NCBI RefSeq assembly: GCF_000012225.1 | Contig: NC_007716.1 | Coordinates: forward strand, 62,001 to 126,000 | Direction of reading: 5' to 3' | DNA: 64,000 bases | DNA from: Aster yellows witches'-broom phytoplasma AYWB | GTDB lineage: Bacteria; Bacillota_I; Bacilli_A; Acholeplasmatales; Acholeplasmataceae | Shown here: positions 39,044 to 47,286 of the stretch, piece by piece | Layout: each line of letters starts with the position of its first letter | Position numbering within the stretch: the stretch's first letter is position 1 | The notes under the pieces: model-generated | What the model was told of the DNA's origin: nothing | The model's input: the letters and a program-made list of their open reading frames with translations, nothing else | Databases searched by the model: none | Position numbers and translations under genes: made by a program

Positions 39044-40756
39044 TTCTAATGAAACAATGTAAGGAATGTTGTTATTTTGGCTTTCTAAGGTTTCTAATTC
39101 AATGTGATCGTAATTATTTTCTAAGAAATTTTCTAGCTTTTCTAATTCTTTTTCATCAGTGCATGAAGGATTATAAAAAACAGTTAAAAAGGTTTGATGA
39201 GGTTTAATCATTTTTTGGAGTAATGTTTTTAATGCTTGATATTTATCTTTATTAATAGCTATTATTTTTTCTTCCCAAACGGATAAATATTCTTTTTCTA
39301 AAAGAGTTTGATTGCATACATTTTTGGTATCTTTTTTATCAGCATAGATAATTTTGCCTGTTTGGATGTTTTTGATAGTTTCTTCCATGATAGTTTTGTT
39401 TTGTACTAAATCCAACGATTTATCAAAAGCTAAAAGAGCACTGTATCCTTGAGCGATGTTTTTAGTTTGTAAAATGACAATTTCTTGATTGTTTTTTTTA
39501 AATTGCTTTAGCTGAGTTGTAAGTTTTTCTAAAAGAGATGTGTCATTAGGTAGAATAATAATGTTTTGGGCAGTGTTTTTTTGGAGAAGTTTTGCAAAAT
39601 TGGTAGGTTTAAAAGTTGATTGTTTTATAATGTGATTCACTTTAAGGTCAGCAAAGACTTTTTGGCTTTTGGTATCATTTACAAATGCAATAAAAAAATA
39701 TTTTTGATCTTTATTTGTTTTAGGTAAGTTTGAAGGTTGTTTATGGTCTGGGTTAGGTTCTTTTTCTGGAGTAAATTTGTCGTGTTTTTTATCTAAAATT
39801 GATTGGCATTGTTCTTTCATGTTTTCAATTTTTCTTACCTTTAATGTGCCGTAAGTTAAGAGTTTTTCTAAAACTTTTTCTGGTTTGTTTGTATGGATAT
39901 GTATTTTTAGAATTTCTTGATCTTTAACCAAAACCAAAGAATCTCCTATTTGCAATAAAACTTTTTTAATTTGTTTCATATCAAGGTTTTTTTCTTGGGA
40001 TTCTTTGATTTGAAAAATATATTCAGTGCAATAAGTATATTTGATATTAACTTGTCCCAATGTTTGTATTTTATCAGGTGCGGTATGTGTTTGTTTATTT
40101 TGGTTTACTTGAAGTAGTTTTTTTTCTCGTAAAAATAATAACATTCCTTTAAGAATTTCAACAAAGCCAGCTCCTCCACTATCAACTACTCCTGCTTGTT
40201 TTAAGACTTCTAATAATTCAGTTGTTTGTGAAAGTGCTTTTTGGGCGTTTTGTAAGAAATTAGATAAAACATCTTCAATAGTGTTAAATTGGGATTTAGC
40301 TTTGAGAGTTTGTTTAACGGCTTCACGAAAAACAGTTAAAATAGTGCCTTCTTGAGGTTCTATAATGGCTTGGTAAGCTTTTTTGTAACCTCCTTCAAGT
40401 GAATGGATAAAATCATTAATATTGATAGTTTCTTTATTAATTGTTTGGTAAGTTTGTGCCATCCCTGCAAAAAATTGGGATAAAATAACTCCTGAATTGC
40501 CTTTGGCACCCATTAATAATGCTTTTGATAAAATTTGGGAAACTTCTACTATGGAACGAACTTCTAAATTGCTAATTTCTTTAACGCCTGACATCATAGT
40601 AATTTTCATATTAGTTCCTGTATCTCTATCTGGTACGGGAAAAACATTTAAATTATCAATGGTTTGGTAGTTATTTTGTAAATTGATAGCTCCATTAGTA
40701 ATCATGTTTTTAAATAATTGTCCGTCAATAAATTTAATAACTTGATCTTTGTTCAT
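39041..40756 (-). CDS. fakA: Fatty acid kinase subunit A (YloV/DhaL family)
   Basis: ATP-binding kinase subunit that phosphorylates exogenous fatty acids held by FakB. The 571-aa protein has an N-terminal DhaL domain: NLNVFPVPDRDTGTNM (metal and ATP site), LLMGAKGNSGVILSQFFAGM, EPQEGTILTVFREA, and QAGVVDSGGAGFVEILKG. A middle domain and a C-terminal DegV-like domain (from about 345) follow, the length of FakA proteins. The gene starts after AAAGGCA and has its own terminator. A DegV/FakB partner is at 54435. Phytoplasmas are thought to take lipids from the host, so fatty-acid salvage is a sensible role. Confidence 0.88.
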   Translation of the reverse strand: MNKDQVIKFIDGQLFKNMITNGAINLQNNYQTIDNLNVFPVPDRDTGTNMKITMMSGVKEISNLEVRSIVEVSQILSKALLMGAKGNSGVILSQFFAGMAQTYQTINKETININDFIHSLEGGYKKAYQAIIEPQEGTILTVFREAVKQTLKAKSQFNTIEDVLSNFLQNAQKALSQTTELLEVLKQAGVVDSGGAGFVEILKGMLLFLREKKLLQVNQNKQTHTAPDKIQTLGQVNIKYTYCTEYIFQIKESQEKNLDMKQIKKVLLQIGDSLVLVKDQEILKIHIHTNKPEKVLEKLLTYGTLKVRKIENMKEQCQSILDKKHDKFTPEKEPNPDHKQPSNLPKTNKDQKYFFIAFVNDTKSQKVFADLKVNHIIKQSTFKPTNFAKLLQKNTAQNIIILPNDTSLLEKLTTQLKQFKKNNQEIVILQTKNIAQGYSALLAFDKSLDLVQNKTIMEETIKNIQTGKIIYADKKDTKNVCNQTLLEKEYLSVWEEKIIAINKDKYQALKTLLQKMIKPHQTFLTVFYNPSCTDEKELEKLENFLENNYDHIELETLESQNNNIPYIVSLE

Positions 40757-41002
40757 CTTGGTTGCCTTTCTTCGATTTTTTTTAATATAATCAGATAATA
40801 AGAAATAGAATATTTTTTTCGTAATTTGGTATGATTAGGAAAGATTTTTTATTTAAGGTAAAAAAAAACCTATTCTAATTATAACATATTTTAATTTTAC
40901 TCTTATAAAACAAAGAAGTTAAGGGAGCAATAAAAGAGCTTTTTTTATGGATCATAAGTAAAATTATGAGATTATTGGATAGCAATAATTTATTTTATTG
41001 TT

Positions 41003-41033
41003 GTTATTCATTATCATATTATTTTTAATATTG
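41003..41033 (+). pseudogene. Fragment of a second helicase-HUH gene
   Basis: GTTATTCATTATCATATT and the following 13 bases are identical to 33967-33997, the part of the 1038-aa protein that encodes the HUH motif (VIHYHIIFNI). The copy is cut off directly by an IS3 end at 41032. Confidence 0.7.
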
Positions 41034-41117
41034 CGCTGTTCCGTTTTTTTTAGACAAATTTTAAGTCTTAAAGAACAATTTTAAAGACAAAATTTGTCTA
41101 AAAAAACGGAACATCGC
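41032..41117. repeat. Palindromic IS3-end scar (86 bp)
   Basis: TGCGCTGTTCCGTTTTTT...AAAAAAACGGAACATCGCA: both arms are IS3 (tra5) ends facing each other, with AAGAACAATTTTAAAGACAA in the middle as in the end at 38690. It looks like an IS copy whose inside was lost. Confidence 0.75.
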
Positions 41118-41302
41118 ACTAATTATTGGACGGCTTTTGTTGTTGGAAAAAAATAAATAAAATTATTTATAAATTACAAAAACTTAAAAAACTTTAAATT
41201 ATTGAAATTATTAATGCTATAATATAAGTAATAAGAAAAAGATTTTTTTAAAAAAAACAATATTTTGAAAAAACTCAGTAATCGCCTACAAAAATCCTTT
41301 GA
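41118..41302 (+). repeat. Right end of the 6.8-kb element, copy 2
   Basis: Nearly identical to 34983-35168, with a few single-base differences, ending TAATCGCCTACAAAAATCC. Beyond it lies AAA+ protease sequence instead of dnaG, so a second insertion of the same element happened here and was later reduced to the HUH fragment, an IS scar and this end. Confidence 0.8.
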
Positions 41303-41632
41303 CACCACGCAAGAATGAGGTGGATCCATCATTTTCATCGATGAATGTGAAGAAATCTTTTGTGATTTAACAGGATTATCATAAGATGATAAAGGCAAAA
41401 GAGAGAAGTTATGACGACTTTTAAAAAAGAATTAACAAGCGAAAAAATGACCTAATTAAACCTATTTTCATCATTGTTACAACATCTAAACTATATAGAC
41501 CTTATTGACCCTGCTATTTTATCTTGTTTCGCTTTCAAAATTGAAGTTTAAGAATTAAAAGAAGATTGTTTATTAGTTTTAGGTTTTATGCTACAATACA
41601 ATAAAATAATAAATATATATAATTTATTATAA
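41298..41632 (+). pseudogene. PMU AAA+ ATPase/FtsH-like gene, fragment
   Basis: The frame reads FDTTQE, stop, GGSIIFIDECEEIF (Walker B), a lysine-rich stretch with stops, then after a frameshift YIDLIDPAILSCFAFKIEV, equivalent to the second region of homology (usual SRF). The N-terminal part including Walker A is missing because the element sits in front. It resembles the AAA+ genes carried by PMUs. Confidence 0.7.
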
Positions 41633-41776
41633 CAAAAGAAATATTAATAAAAATTAATTATATTTTGACTTATTTTGCGGTATAATGATTTTACATAGTG
41701 TTTATACTATTACAATTATAAAAAAAAATAAGAGATAATTGTATAATTAAAATTAAATAATAGCATTTTTTTAAAG

Positions 41777-42382
41777 TTGGAATCATTTAAGAATCTCCAT
41801 ATTAGAAAAGAGTTTTTTTGCAAAGTGAATAATTTAAAACAATCCAAACATTTTTTATTGGCTAAGGTGTGCTTGTGGTTATTTTCATTATTGATTTTTA
41901 TTGCATTATTAGAAAATATAATCCCAGTTTGGGCAAATAATCCATTAAAAGAAATTTTAGTTACTAAAAAAGTTATAGAAAAAAGAAAATATTTAGAAGA
42001 AAGTAACCCAGATAATAAATTAGTTGATTGTCAAAATGCTGACATTTATGATTCAATTTATGATGCCAACAATCTCAATATCACAAAGACATTATAAATT
42101 AGAAAGCACAGAAAATAATAAATTAGTTGATTGGCAACAACGTTATACTTGGGTTAAAAGTAGCAATTATAGAACCAATATTGCCTCTTACAAATGTTTT
42201 AGCGGATAAAAATTACTCCGAAAATTAAAGTTTATTTGCCTCAAACAAACAATAAAGTAGCTGATTTGAATGATTTAAAATCTCAAACTCATATAAAAAC
42301 ATTTACCTATATATTATTTATTTTATTGCTTGCTATTTTTATTATTACAATTTATTTTTATATAACAAAAATAATTAATTGA
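41777..42382 (+). pseudogene. Secreted, C-terminally anchored membrane protein, frameshifted
   Basis: A frame starting at TTG 41777 or GTG 41825 gives a signal-like segment (FLLAKVCLWLFSLLIFIALL ending PVWANNP) and a charged extracellular part, then stops at 42095. Other frames carry on (ESTENNKLVDWQQRYTWVKS) and end in a membrane helix (FTYILFILLLAIFIITIYFY) before TGA at 42380-42382. The architecture, N-terminal signal plus C-terminal anchor, resembles phytoplasma surface antigens, but I do not identify it. Confidence 0.5.
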
Positions 42383-42421
42383 AATACTAAATTAGTTCTT
42401 AATTGTTTCATATATAAAGAA

Positions 42422-42447
42422 AAACCAATTTAAAAGTTGGTTTTTTT
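42422..42447. terminator. Bidirectional hairpin terminator
   Basis: AACCAATTTAAAAGTTGGTTTTTTT; serves the plus-strand relic and the end of the pot operon on the minus strand. Confidence 0.75.
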
Positions 42448-42498
42448 AATATTAATTGTGATTAATATTTGGTTTTAGAACAAATCATATTAAAGTTT

Positions 42499-43713
42499 TT
42501 ATTTTTTTGGTAGTTGTTCTAATCGTAATTTATTTTTCAATTTGTGATGTAAATATATGATAAAAATAGCTAAAAAAATTAAAAAACTTAAGATAAATAG
42601 CCAATAATCTTTTTGACTGGGAAAAGCAATAATGTCATTCCAATAAGCATTGATGGTTTTTTGGGTGGTTTGGTCGTATTTATAAACTTCATCGTTATTT
42701 TGGATTTGTATTTTGGGACTTCCCTGAAAATTTTCTAATTCTTCATAAGGAGAATTATATTTAGTAAAAGCTAAATTGTTTTTGTAATTTTCTTTTTGTC
42801 TTAAAAAATTGATGAACTTATAAGCTAGTTCTTTTTTACTTACTTTAGGCATTACCAAAGCATCAACCCAAACATTTGTTCCTTCTGTAGTAGAAAAATA
42901 ATCCAGATTATTATTTTGTTCTTTTAAAAAATTAGCATCCCCTGAATAAGCAATAACTATATCATAATATTCGTTATTTTTATTTTTCATGCGGTCCATT
43001 AATTGATCGTTGATAAAAGCTAAGTTAGGTTTTTGTTCTTTGAGTTCCAAGAGCCATTTTTTGGCTTTATCTAATTCATTTTTGGAAGGGTTTGCAATTT
43101 TTCCTTCAGTAGCTTTTAGACCTACCATTAAACCGTCGCGAGCGTTATTGCATAAAGCTACTTTTAAATTGGTTTCTTTTAAATATTTAAACCCTTTATC
43201 TTTGAGTTCATTAATTTCTGATTCATTCATTTTGTTTTTATTATAAAGAATAACCACTTTACCCCAAAAATAAGGAACGGCATAATCCTTAAAATTAAAT
43301 TCAGAAGGGAGTTTTTTTGCAAGCTTTTCGTTTAATTTATAATAATGTTTGTTATCTTTCATTAATTTGTCATTCTCTATTGTTTCTAACATTTCACTTT
43401 GTTTTAATTGATCAATTGCATATTCACTTAAAATAGCTAGATCATATTGATTTTTACTTTTAATTTTGGTAACTGCAAGTTCGTTAGAAGAAAAAAGAAC
43501 TTGTTTAACTTTGATGTGAGTTTCTTTTTCAAACTTTTCAATAATGCTAGGTTCTAAGTATTCTCCCCAATTAAATAATGTTAATGTTTGTTCTTCTTGG
43601 TGTTGGGGAAGTAATTTATTTTTGGTTCTAAGATTAAGAATAATAAGAATAACAAAAGTTGTTGTGAAAATTAAAAGTAATATTTTTGCTACAGTTTTAA
43701 TTGTCTTTTTCAT
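42499..43713 (-). CDS. potD: Spermidine/putrescine-binding protein PotD
   Basis: Substrate-binding component of the polyamine ABC importer, 404 aa. A membrane helix at about residues 9-27 anchors the N-terminus (no lipobox Cys is seen). The binding domain starts LTLFNWGEYLEPSIIEKFEK, typical of PotD, and includes YAVPYFWGKVVILYNK and NVWVDALVMPKVSKKELAYKFINF. A second hydrophobic helix lies near the C-terminus (DYWLFILSFLIFLAIFIIYL, about 376-395). Last gene of potABCD, 18 nt behind potC. Confidence 0.9.
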   Translation of the reverse strand: MKKTIKTVAKILLLIFTTTFVILIILNLRTKNKLLPQHQEEQTLTLFNWGEYLEPSIIEKFEKETHIKVKQVLFSSNELAVTKIKSKNQYDLAILSEYAIDQLKQSEMLETIENDKLMKDNKHYYKLNEKLAKKLPSEFNFKDYAVPYFWGKVVILYNKNKMNESEINELKDKGFKYLKETNLKVALCNNARDGLMVGLKATEGKIANPSKNELDKAKKWLLELKEQKPNLAFINDQLMDRMKNKNNEYYDIVIAYSGDANFLKEQNNNLDYFSTTEGTNVWVDALVMPKVSKKELAYKFINFLRQKENYKNNLAFTKYNSPYEELENFQGSPKIQIQNNDEVYKYDQTTQKTINAYWNDIIAFPSQKDYWLFILSFLIFLAIFIIYLHHKLKNKLRLEQLPKK

Positions 43714-43731
43714 TTTGTATCAAATTCGTTT

Positions 43732-44622
43732 TCATTGTTGTTTGCCTCTACTTCTATTTTTGGGTTTTTCCTTTGGTTTTTTTTGGTTGTTGTATTTAAT
43801 GGAATTCAGGATAATTTTAGAACTAGCAATAATAATTAAAATAGTAGATAAAGCATTTACAGTTGGGTTAATAGTTCCTTTGAGGCTGTAGATATAAGCA
43901 GAAATATTTTGACATTCAGAACCACCTACAAAATAAGAAATCATAAAGTCATCAAAAGAAAGGCTAAAGGAAAGCATAGCTCCTAAAAGCATAGCTCCTT
44001 TAAGTTGTGGCAGTATTACTTTGGTTAAAGCTTTGAGTGGGGTTGCTCCTAAATCATAGGCTGCTTCTAAAGAATGAGGGTCAAGATTTATTACTTTAGG
44101 ATATACAGTAATAACTACAAAAGGAGTGCAAAAAGATATGTGAGCTAAAAGCATTTTCCAAAAACCAGATTCCAAACCCATAAAACCAAAGATAACAAAT
44201 AATGCTAAAGCAGTAATAATTTCAGGAATAACAATAGAAAAATTACTTACATCAAGAACGATGTTGCGCCATTTTTTGTTAAGATTTTGAGCAAGGCTAA
44301 TAGCCGAAAAAGTACCTAAAAAAGTAGAAATTAAAGTGGTTAGGCAAGCAATGTATAAAGTTATTTTGATAGCAGTTTTAACTGTTTGGTCAGTCCACAG
44401 TTTAGAATACCATTTAAAGCTAAAACCTTGCCAATTAACTAAAGATGCAATTCTGCCTTCGCTTTTGTTAAAAGAAAAAATAATTAAAGATAAAATAGGA
44501 ATATAAATAAAGCTTAAAACTAAAATGATATATAAAATGTTAGTAATGTTTTTTTTGGGATTTGTTTGGATTTTGGTAGAATCAGTTTTTGGGGATTTAG
44601 TCCCGGATAATTTAATTGACAT
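43732..44622 (-). CDS. potC: Spermidine/putrescine ABC transporter permease PotC
   Basis: Inner permease, 296 aa with about six membrane helices (first at 32-52). The EAA loop reads LEAAYDLGATPLKALTKVILPQL and contacts PotA. Its start overlaps the potB stop by 11 nt. The C-terminal tail is short and basic (KPKNRSRGKQQ). Confidence 0.92.
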   Translation of the reverse strand: MSIKLSGTKSPKTDSTKIQTNPKKNITNILYIILVLSFIYIPILSLIIFSFNKSEGRIASLVNWQGFSFKWYSKLWTDQTVKTAIKITLYIACLTTLISTFLGTFSAISLAQNLNKKWRNIVLDVSNFSIVIPEIITALALFVIFGFMGLESGFWKMLLAHISFCTPFVVITVYPKVINLDPHSLEAAYDLGATPLKALTKVILPQLKGAMLLGAMLSFSLSFDDFMISYFVGGSECQNISAYIYSLKGTINPTVNALSTILIIIASSKIILNSIKYNNQKKPKEKPKNRSRGKQQ

Positions 44623-45454
44623 CTTTTCTTTCTCTTAAACTTAATTTTTTAAAAATTTGAAAAATCAAAAACATTGTTAAAGAAAGATGAATAGCGATTG
44701 CACAAGCCTGTTTTATTTCACCACTTAATAAAGCTTTGTTTTCGATTAATTCAGCAATAGTAATTTGGGTAGTTGCTCCTAGATAACGTGGAGCTACAAT
44801 ATTAGTTGCTGTTTGTAAAAAGACAAGACAAATGCCTGCAAGCACTCCTGAAAGTGATAAGGGCCAAATAATTTTTTGCAATACTTGCCATTCATTTGCT
44901 CCTAGATCTTTGGAGGCTTGAATAAGTTGGGGATTTATTTTGATAATTGCAGTGTAGATGGGTAAAAACATGAACGGTAAAAATAAATAAATAAGTCCTA
45001 CAATCATAGCAAAATCAGTTTCTAAAAGGTTCATATTAAAAGTTTTTTGTAATAAGTTAAATATTTGGACTAATGCTTGGGTTTTTATAATCATATTAAT
45101 CCACATAGTGCCATTGATGAGAACTACAAGAAAGCTTTGCCATTTCATTTTGAGGCGAGAAATCATATAGGCTAGAGGATAGACAATGATAAAGACACAA
45201 AAAGTAACAATAATAGAAATTGCAATTGATCTAGCAAGGACGTATAAAAATGATTGATTGAATAAAAAATCTTGATGGTGTTGCAAAGTAAAACGGGTTG
45301 CAAAAAATGCTGTTTGTTGGTTAGTATCCTGAAAAGAATCAAATAAAATAAAGCCCATAGGTAAAATAATTAATACCAACAAAATAATATAATAAGGTGA
45401 AATTAATAGTTTGTATAGCTTTTGATTGTCCTTGCAAGTATAGGTTTTTTTCAT
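44612..45454 (-). CDS. potB: Spermidine/putrescine ABC transporter permease PotB
   Basis: Permease of 280 aa with about six helices and the EAA loop QASKDLGANEWQVLQKIIWPL. I choose ATG 45454, which overlaps the potA stop as TAATG, with GGAG ten bases upstream; the TTG six bases earlier is less likely. It forms the channel together with PotC. Confidence 0.92.
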   Translation of the reverse strand: MKKTYTCKDNQKLYKLLISPYYIILLVLIILPMGFILFDSFQDTNQQTAFFATRFTLQHHQDFLFNQSFLYVLARSIAISIIVTFCVFIIVYPLAYMISRLKMKWQSFLVVLINGTMWINMIIKTQALVQIFNLLQKTFNMNLLETDFAMIVGLIYLFLPFMFLPIYTAIIKINPQLIQASKDLGANEWQVLQKIIWPLSLSGVLAGICLVFLQTATNIVAPRYLGATTQITIAELIENKALLSGEIKQACAIAIHLSLTMFLIFQIFKKLSLRERKDVN

Positions 45455-46707
45455 TACCAAATCTCCATTACATGAATGTCTTCAGGATTAAAAGTGATAT
45501 CTATTTTTTTGTTTAATTCAACATGGTCAGTAGTATGAATAATGTAGGTTCTTTGAGCGGTTTTAACATCAATTTCCCAATGAACTCCTTTAAAAATAAT
45601 AGATTGCACTATACCTGTAATTAAGCCTTTTCCTTGGTAAACAATATCGATGTCTTCGGGACGAATAACGATATCTACATTTTCTTCTTTTCGAAAACCC
45701 TTATCTACACAATTAAAAGTTTGATTGTCAAAATGAACTAAAAAATCATCTTTCATCACTCCTTTAATTAAGTTTGATTCTCCCACAAATTGAGCTACAA
45801 AACGGTTAGCAGGCTCGTTGTAAATATCTTCAGGACTTCCTATTTGTTGAATTTCGCCGTTATTCATGACAACTACTTTATCACTCATAGTAAATGCTTC
45901 TTCTTGGTCGTGAGTGACAAATAAAAAAGTAATTCCTGAGTTTTTTTGTATTTCTTTAAGTTCGTATTGCATTTCTTGTTTTAATTTTAAATCTAAATTA
46001 GATAAAGGCTCATCAAGTAATAAAACTTGAGGTTTGTTAATTAAAGCTCTTGCAATTGCAACTCGTTGTTGTTGTCCACCTGATAATTGTTCAATAGTTC
46101 TTTTTTCAAGTCCTTGTAAACCCATAATTTTAATGTATTTTAATACTTCTTTTTGGATTTGTTCTTCTTGTTCTTTCTTGTTTATTTTTTTGCATTTAAG
46201 AGCAGTTTGTTTTGCTTCAAAATCTTTGGTTAGAGCTTCAATTTGATTGTTAAAGTTATTTGTAATTTGGGTAGTTTTTTCTTGAGCCAAATCTTTAGTT
46301 AATTCTTGGTGAAAAGTTTTTGATAAATTGGCTTTGCTAGTTTTATAATGAGTTTCATTAATATCTAAATTATCTTTAATCTTGGAGTTAAAATCTTTTA
46401 AACGTAAGCCAAAAGCTACATTTTCAAAGACATTTAAATGAGGAAATAAAGCGTATTTTTGAAAAACAGTATTAATTGGTCTTTTGTGAGCAGCTACATT
46501 TAAAATGCTTTTTCCTTGAAATAAAACCTCTCCGCTACTAGGGTTTTCAAAACCGCCTAAAATACGTAAAATAGTAGTTTTTCCACAACCTGAAGGACCT
46601 AATAAAGTGACAAATTCATTTTGTTTAATTTCTAAATTGATGCCTCTTAAAATTAATTGATTGTCAAATACTTTGGTTAAATCTTTTAAAATAATTAATG
46701 TTTTCAT
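45454..46707 (-). CDS. potA: Spermidine/putrescine ABC transporter ATPase PotA
   Basis: ABC ATPase, 417 aa, energising polyamine import. Walker A GPSGCGKTT (37-45), Q loop FQKYALFPH (82-90), signature LSGGQQQR (208-215), Walker B VLLLDEP (228-234), H loop FVTHDQEE. A charged stretch of about 75 residues (about 105-182, KKINKKEQEEQIQKE) is inserted between Q loop and signature. The C-terminal TOBE domain is present. First gene of potABCD. Confidence 0.95.
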   Translation of the reverse strand: MKTLIILKDLTKVFDNQLILRGINLEIKQNEFVTLLGPSGCGKTTILRILGGFENPSSGEVLFQGKSILNVAAHKRPINTVFQKYALFPHLNVFENVAFGLRLKDFNSKIKDNLDINETHYKTSKANLSKTFHQELTKDLAQEKTTQITNNFNNQIEALTKDFEAKQTALKCKKINKKEQEEQIQKEVLKYIKIMGLQGLEKRTIEQLSGGQQQRVAIARALINKPQVLLLDEPLSNLDLKLKQEMQYELKEIQKNSGITFLFVTHDQEEAFTMSDKVVVMNNGEIQQIGSPEDIYNEPANRFVAQFVGESNLIKGVMKDDFLVHFDNQTFNCVDKGFRKEENVDIVIRPEDIDIVYQGKGLITGIVQSIIFKGVHWEIDVKTAQRTYIIHTTDHVELNKKIDITFNPEDIHVMEIW

Positions 46708-47286
46708 GGTTTGATGCCTATCTTTTTGGAAAAATAAAGTTTTAAACTTTATAAGTTTAAGTTGTAAATTGTTGTTTAATTATCAAATATAAAAAAATAT
46801 TAATTAAACAAAAATATAATAAATTAGTCAATAAAATAATTATAAAGCAAAATAATCATTTTATAACAAAATAAAAAAGTAGTAATTAAAATTGCAACAA
46901 TAAACAATCAAAAAGAACCAAAATCTCTTAATATTTTAAATTTATTTATTGCTAATTTTAGCTTATCATAAAATTAATAAATTGCAATCATAAAAAGTTC
47001 TTTTTTTCTGATATTGTTATAATATCTCTAAATTTTGTTAAAATAAATGTGTTAAGAAAATTATAGTAAAATGATTTTTTGCAAATATTAATTAAAATAA
47101 TTAAAAATTGTTCGATAAATGATTATAAATATGCTTATTTTTTTTGGTATTTGCCAATTTGTTTATTTTCATTAAAAATTTTATAGTTGGAAAATATTTT
47201 TTTATCATTTCAAATTAATTTAATAAAAAAATGAATCCAACCAAACTAACTAATTAATATATAAAAAATATAAAGGAAGGTATATT
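46708..47286. other. Divergent intergenic region between potA and ftsH
   Basis: AT-rich, without genes. It must hold the promoters of potABCD (-) and ftsH (+). TTATAATATCT near 47018 is a -10 candidate; no clear -35 could be assigned. Confidence 0.4.

Noticed and set aside
41665-41686. TTGACT...TATAAT as promoter of the gene at 41777
   Set aside because: The spacer is only 10 nt, too short for a sigma-70 promoter.
43010-43246. Plus-strand frame opposite potD
   Set aside because: Antisense shadow of the binding-protein gene without a ribosome site.
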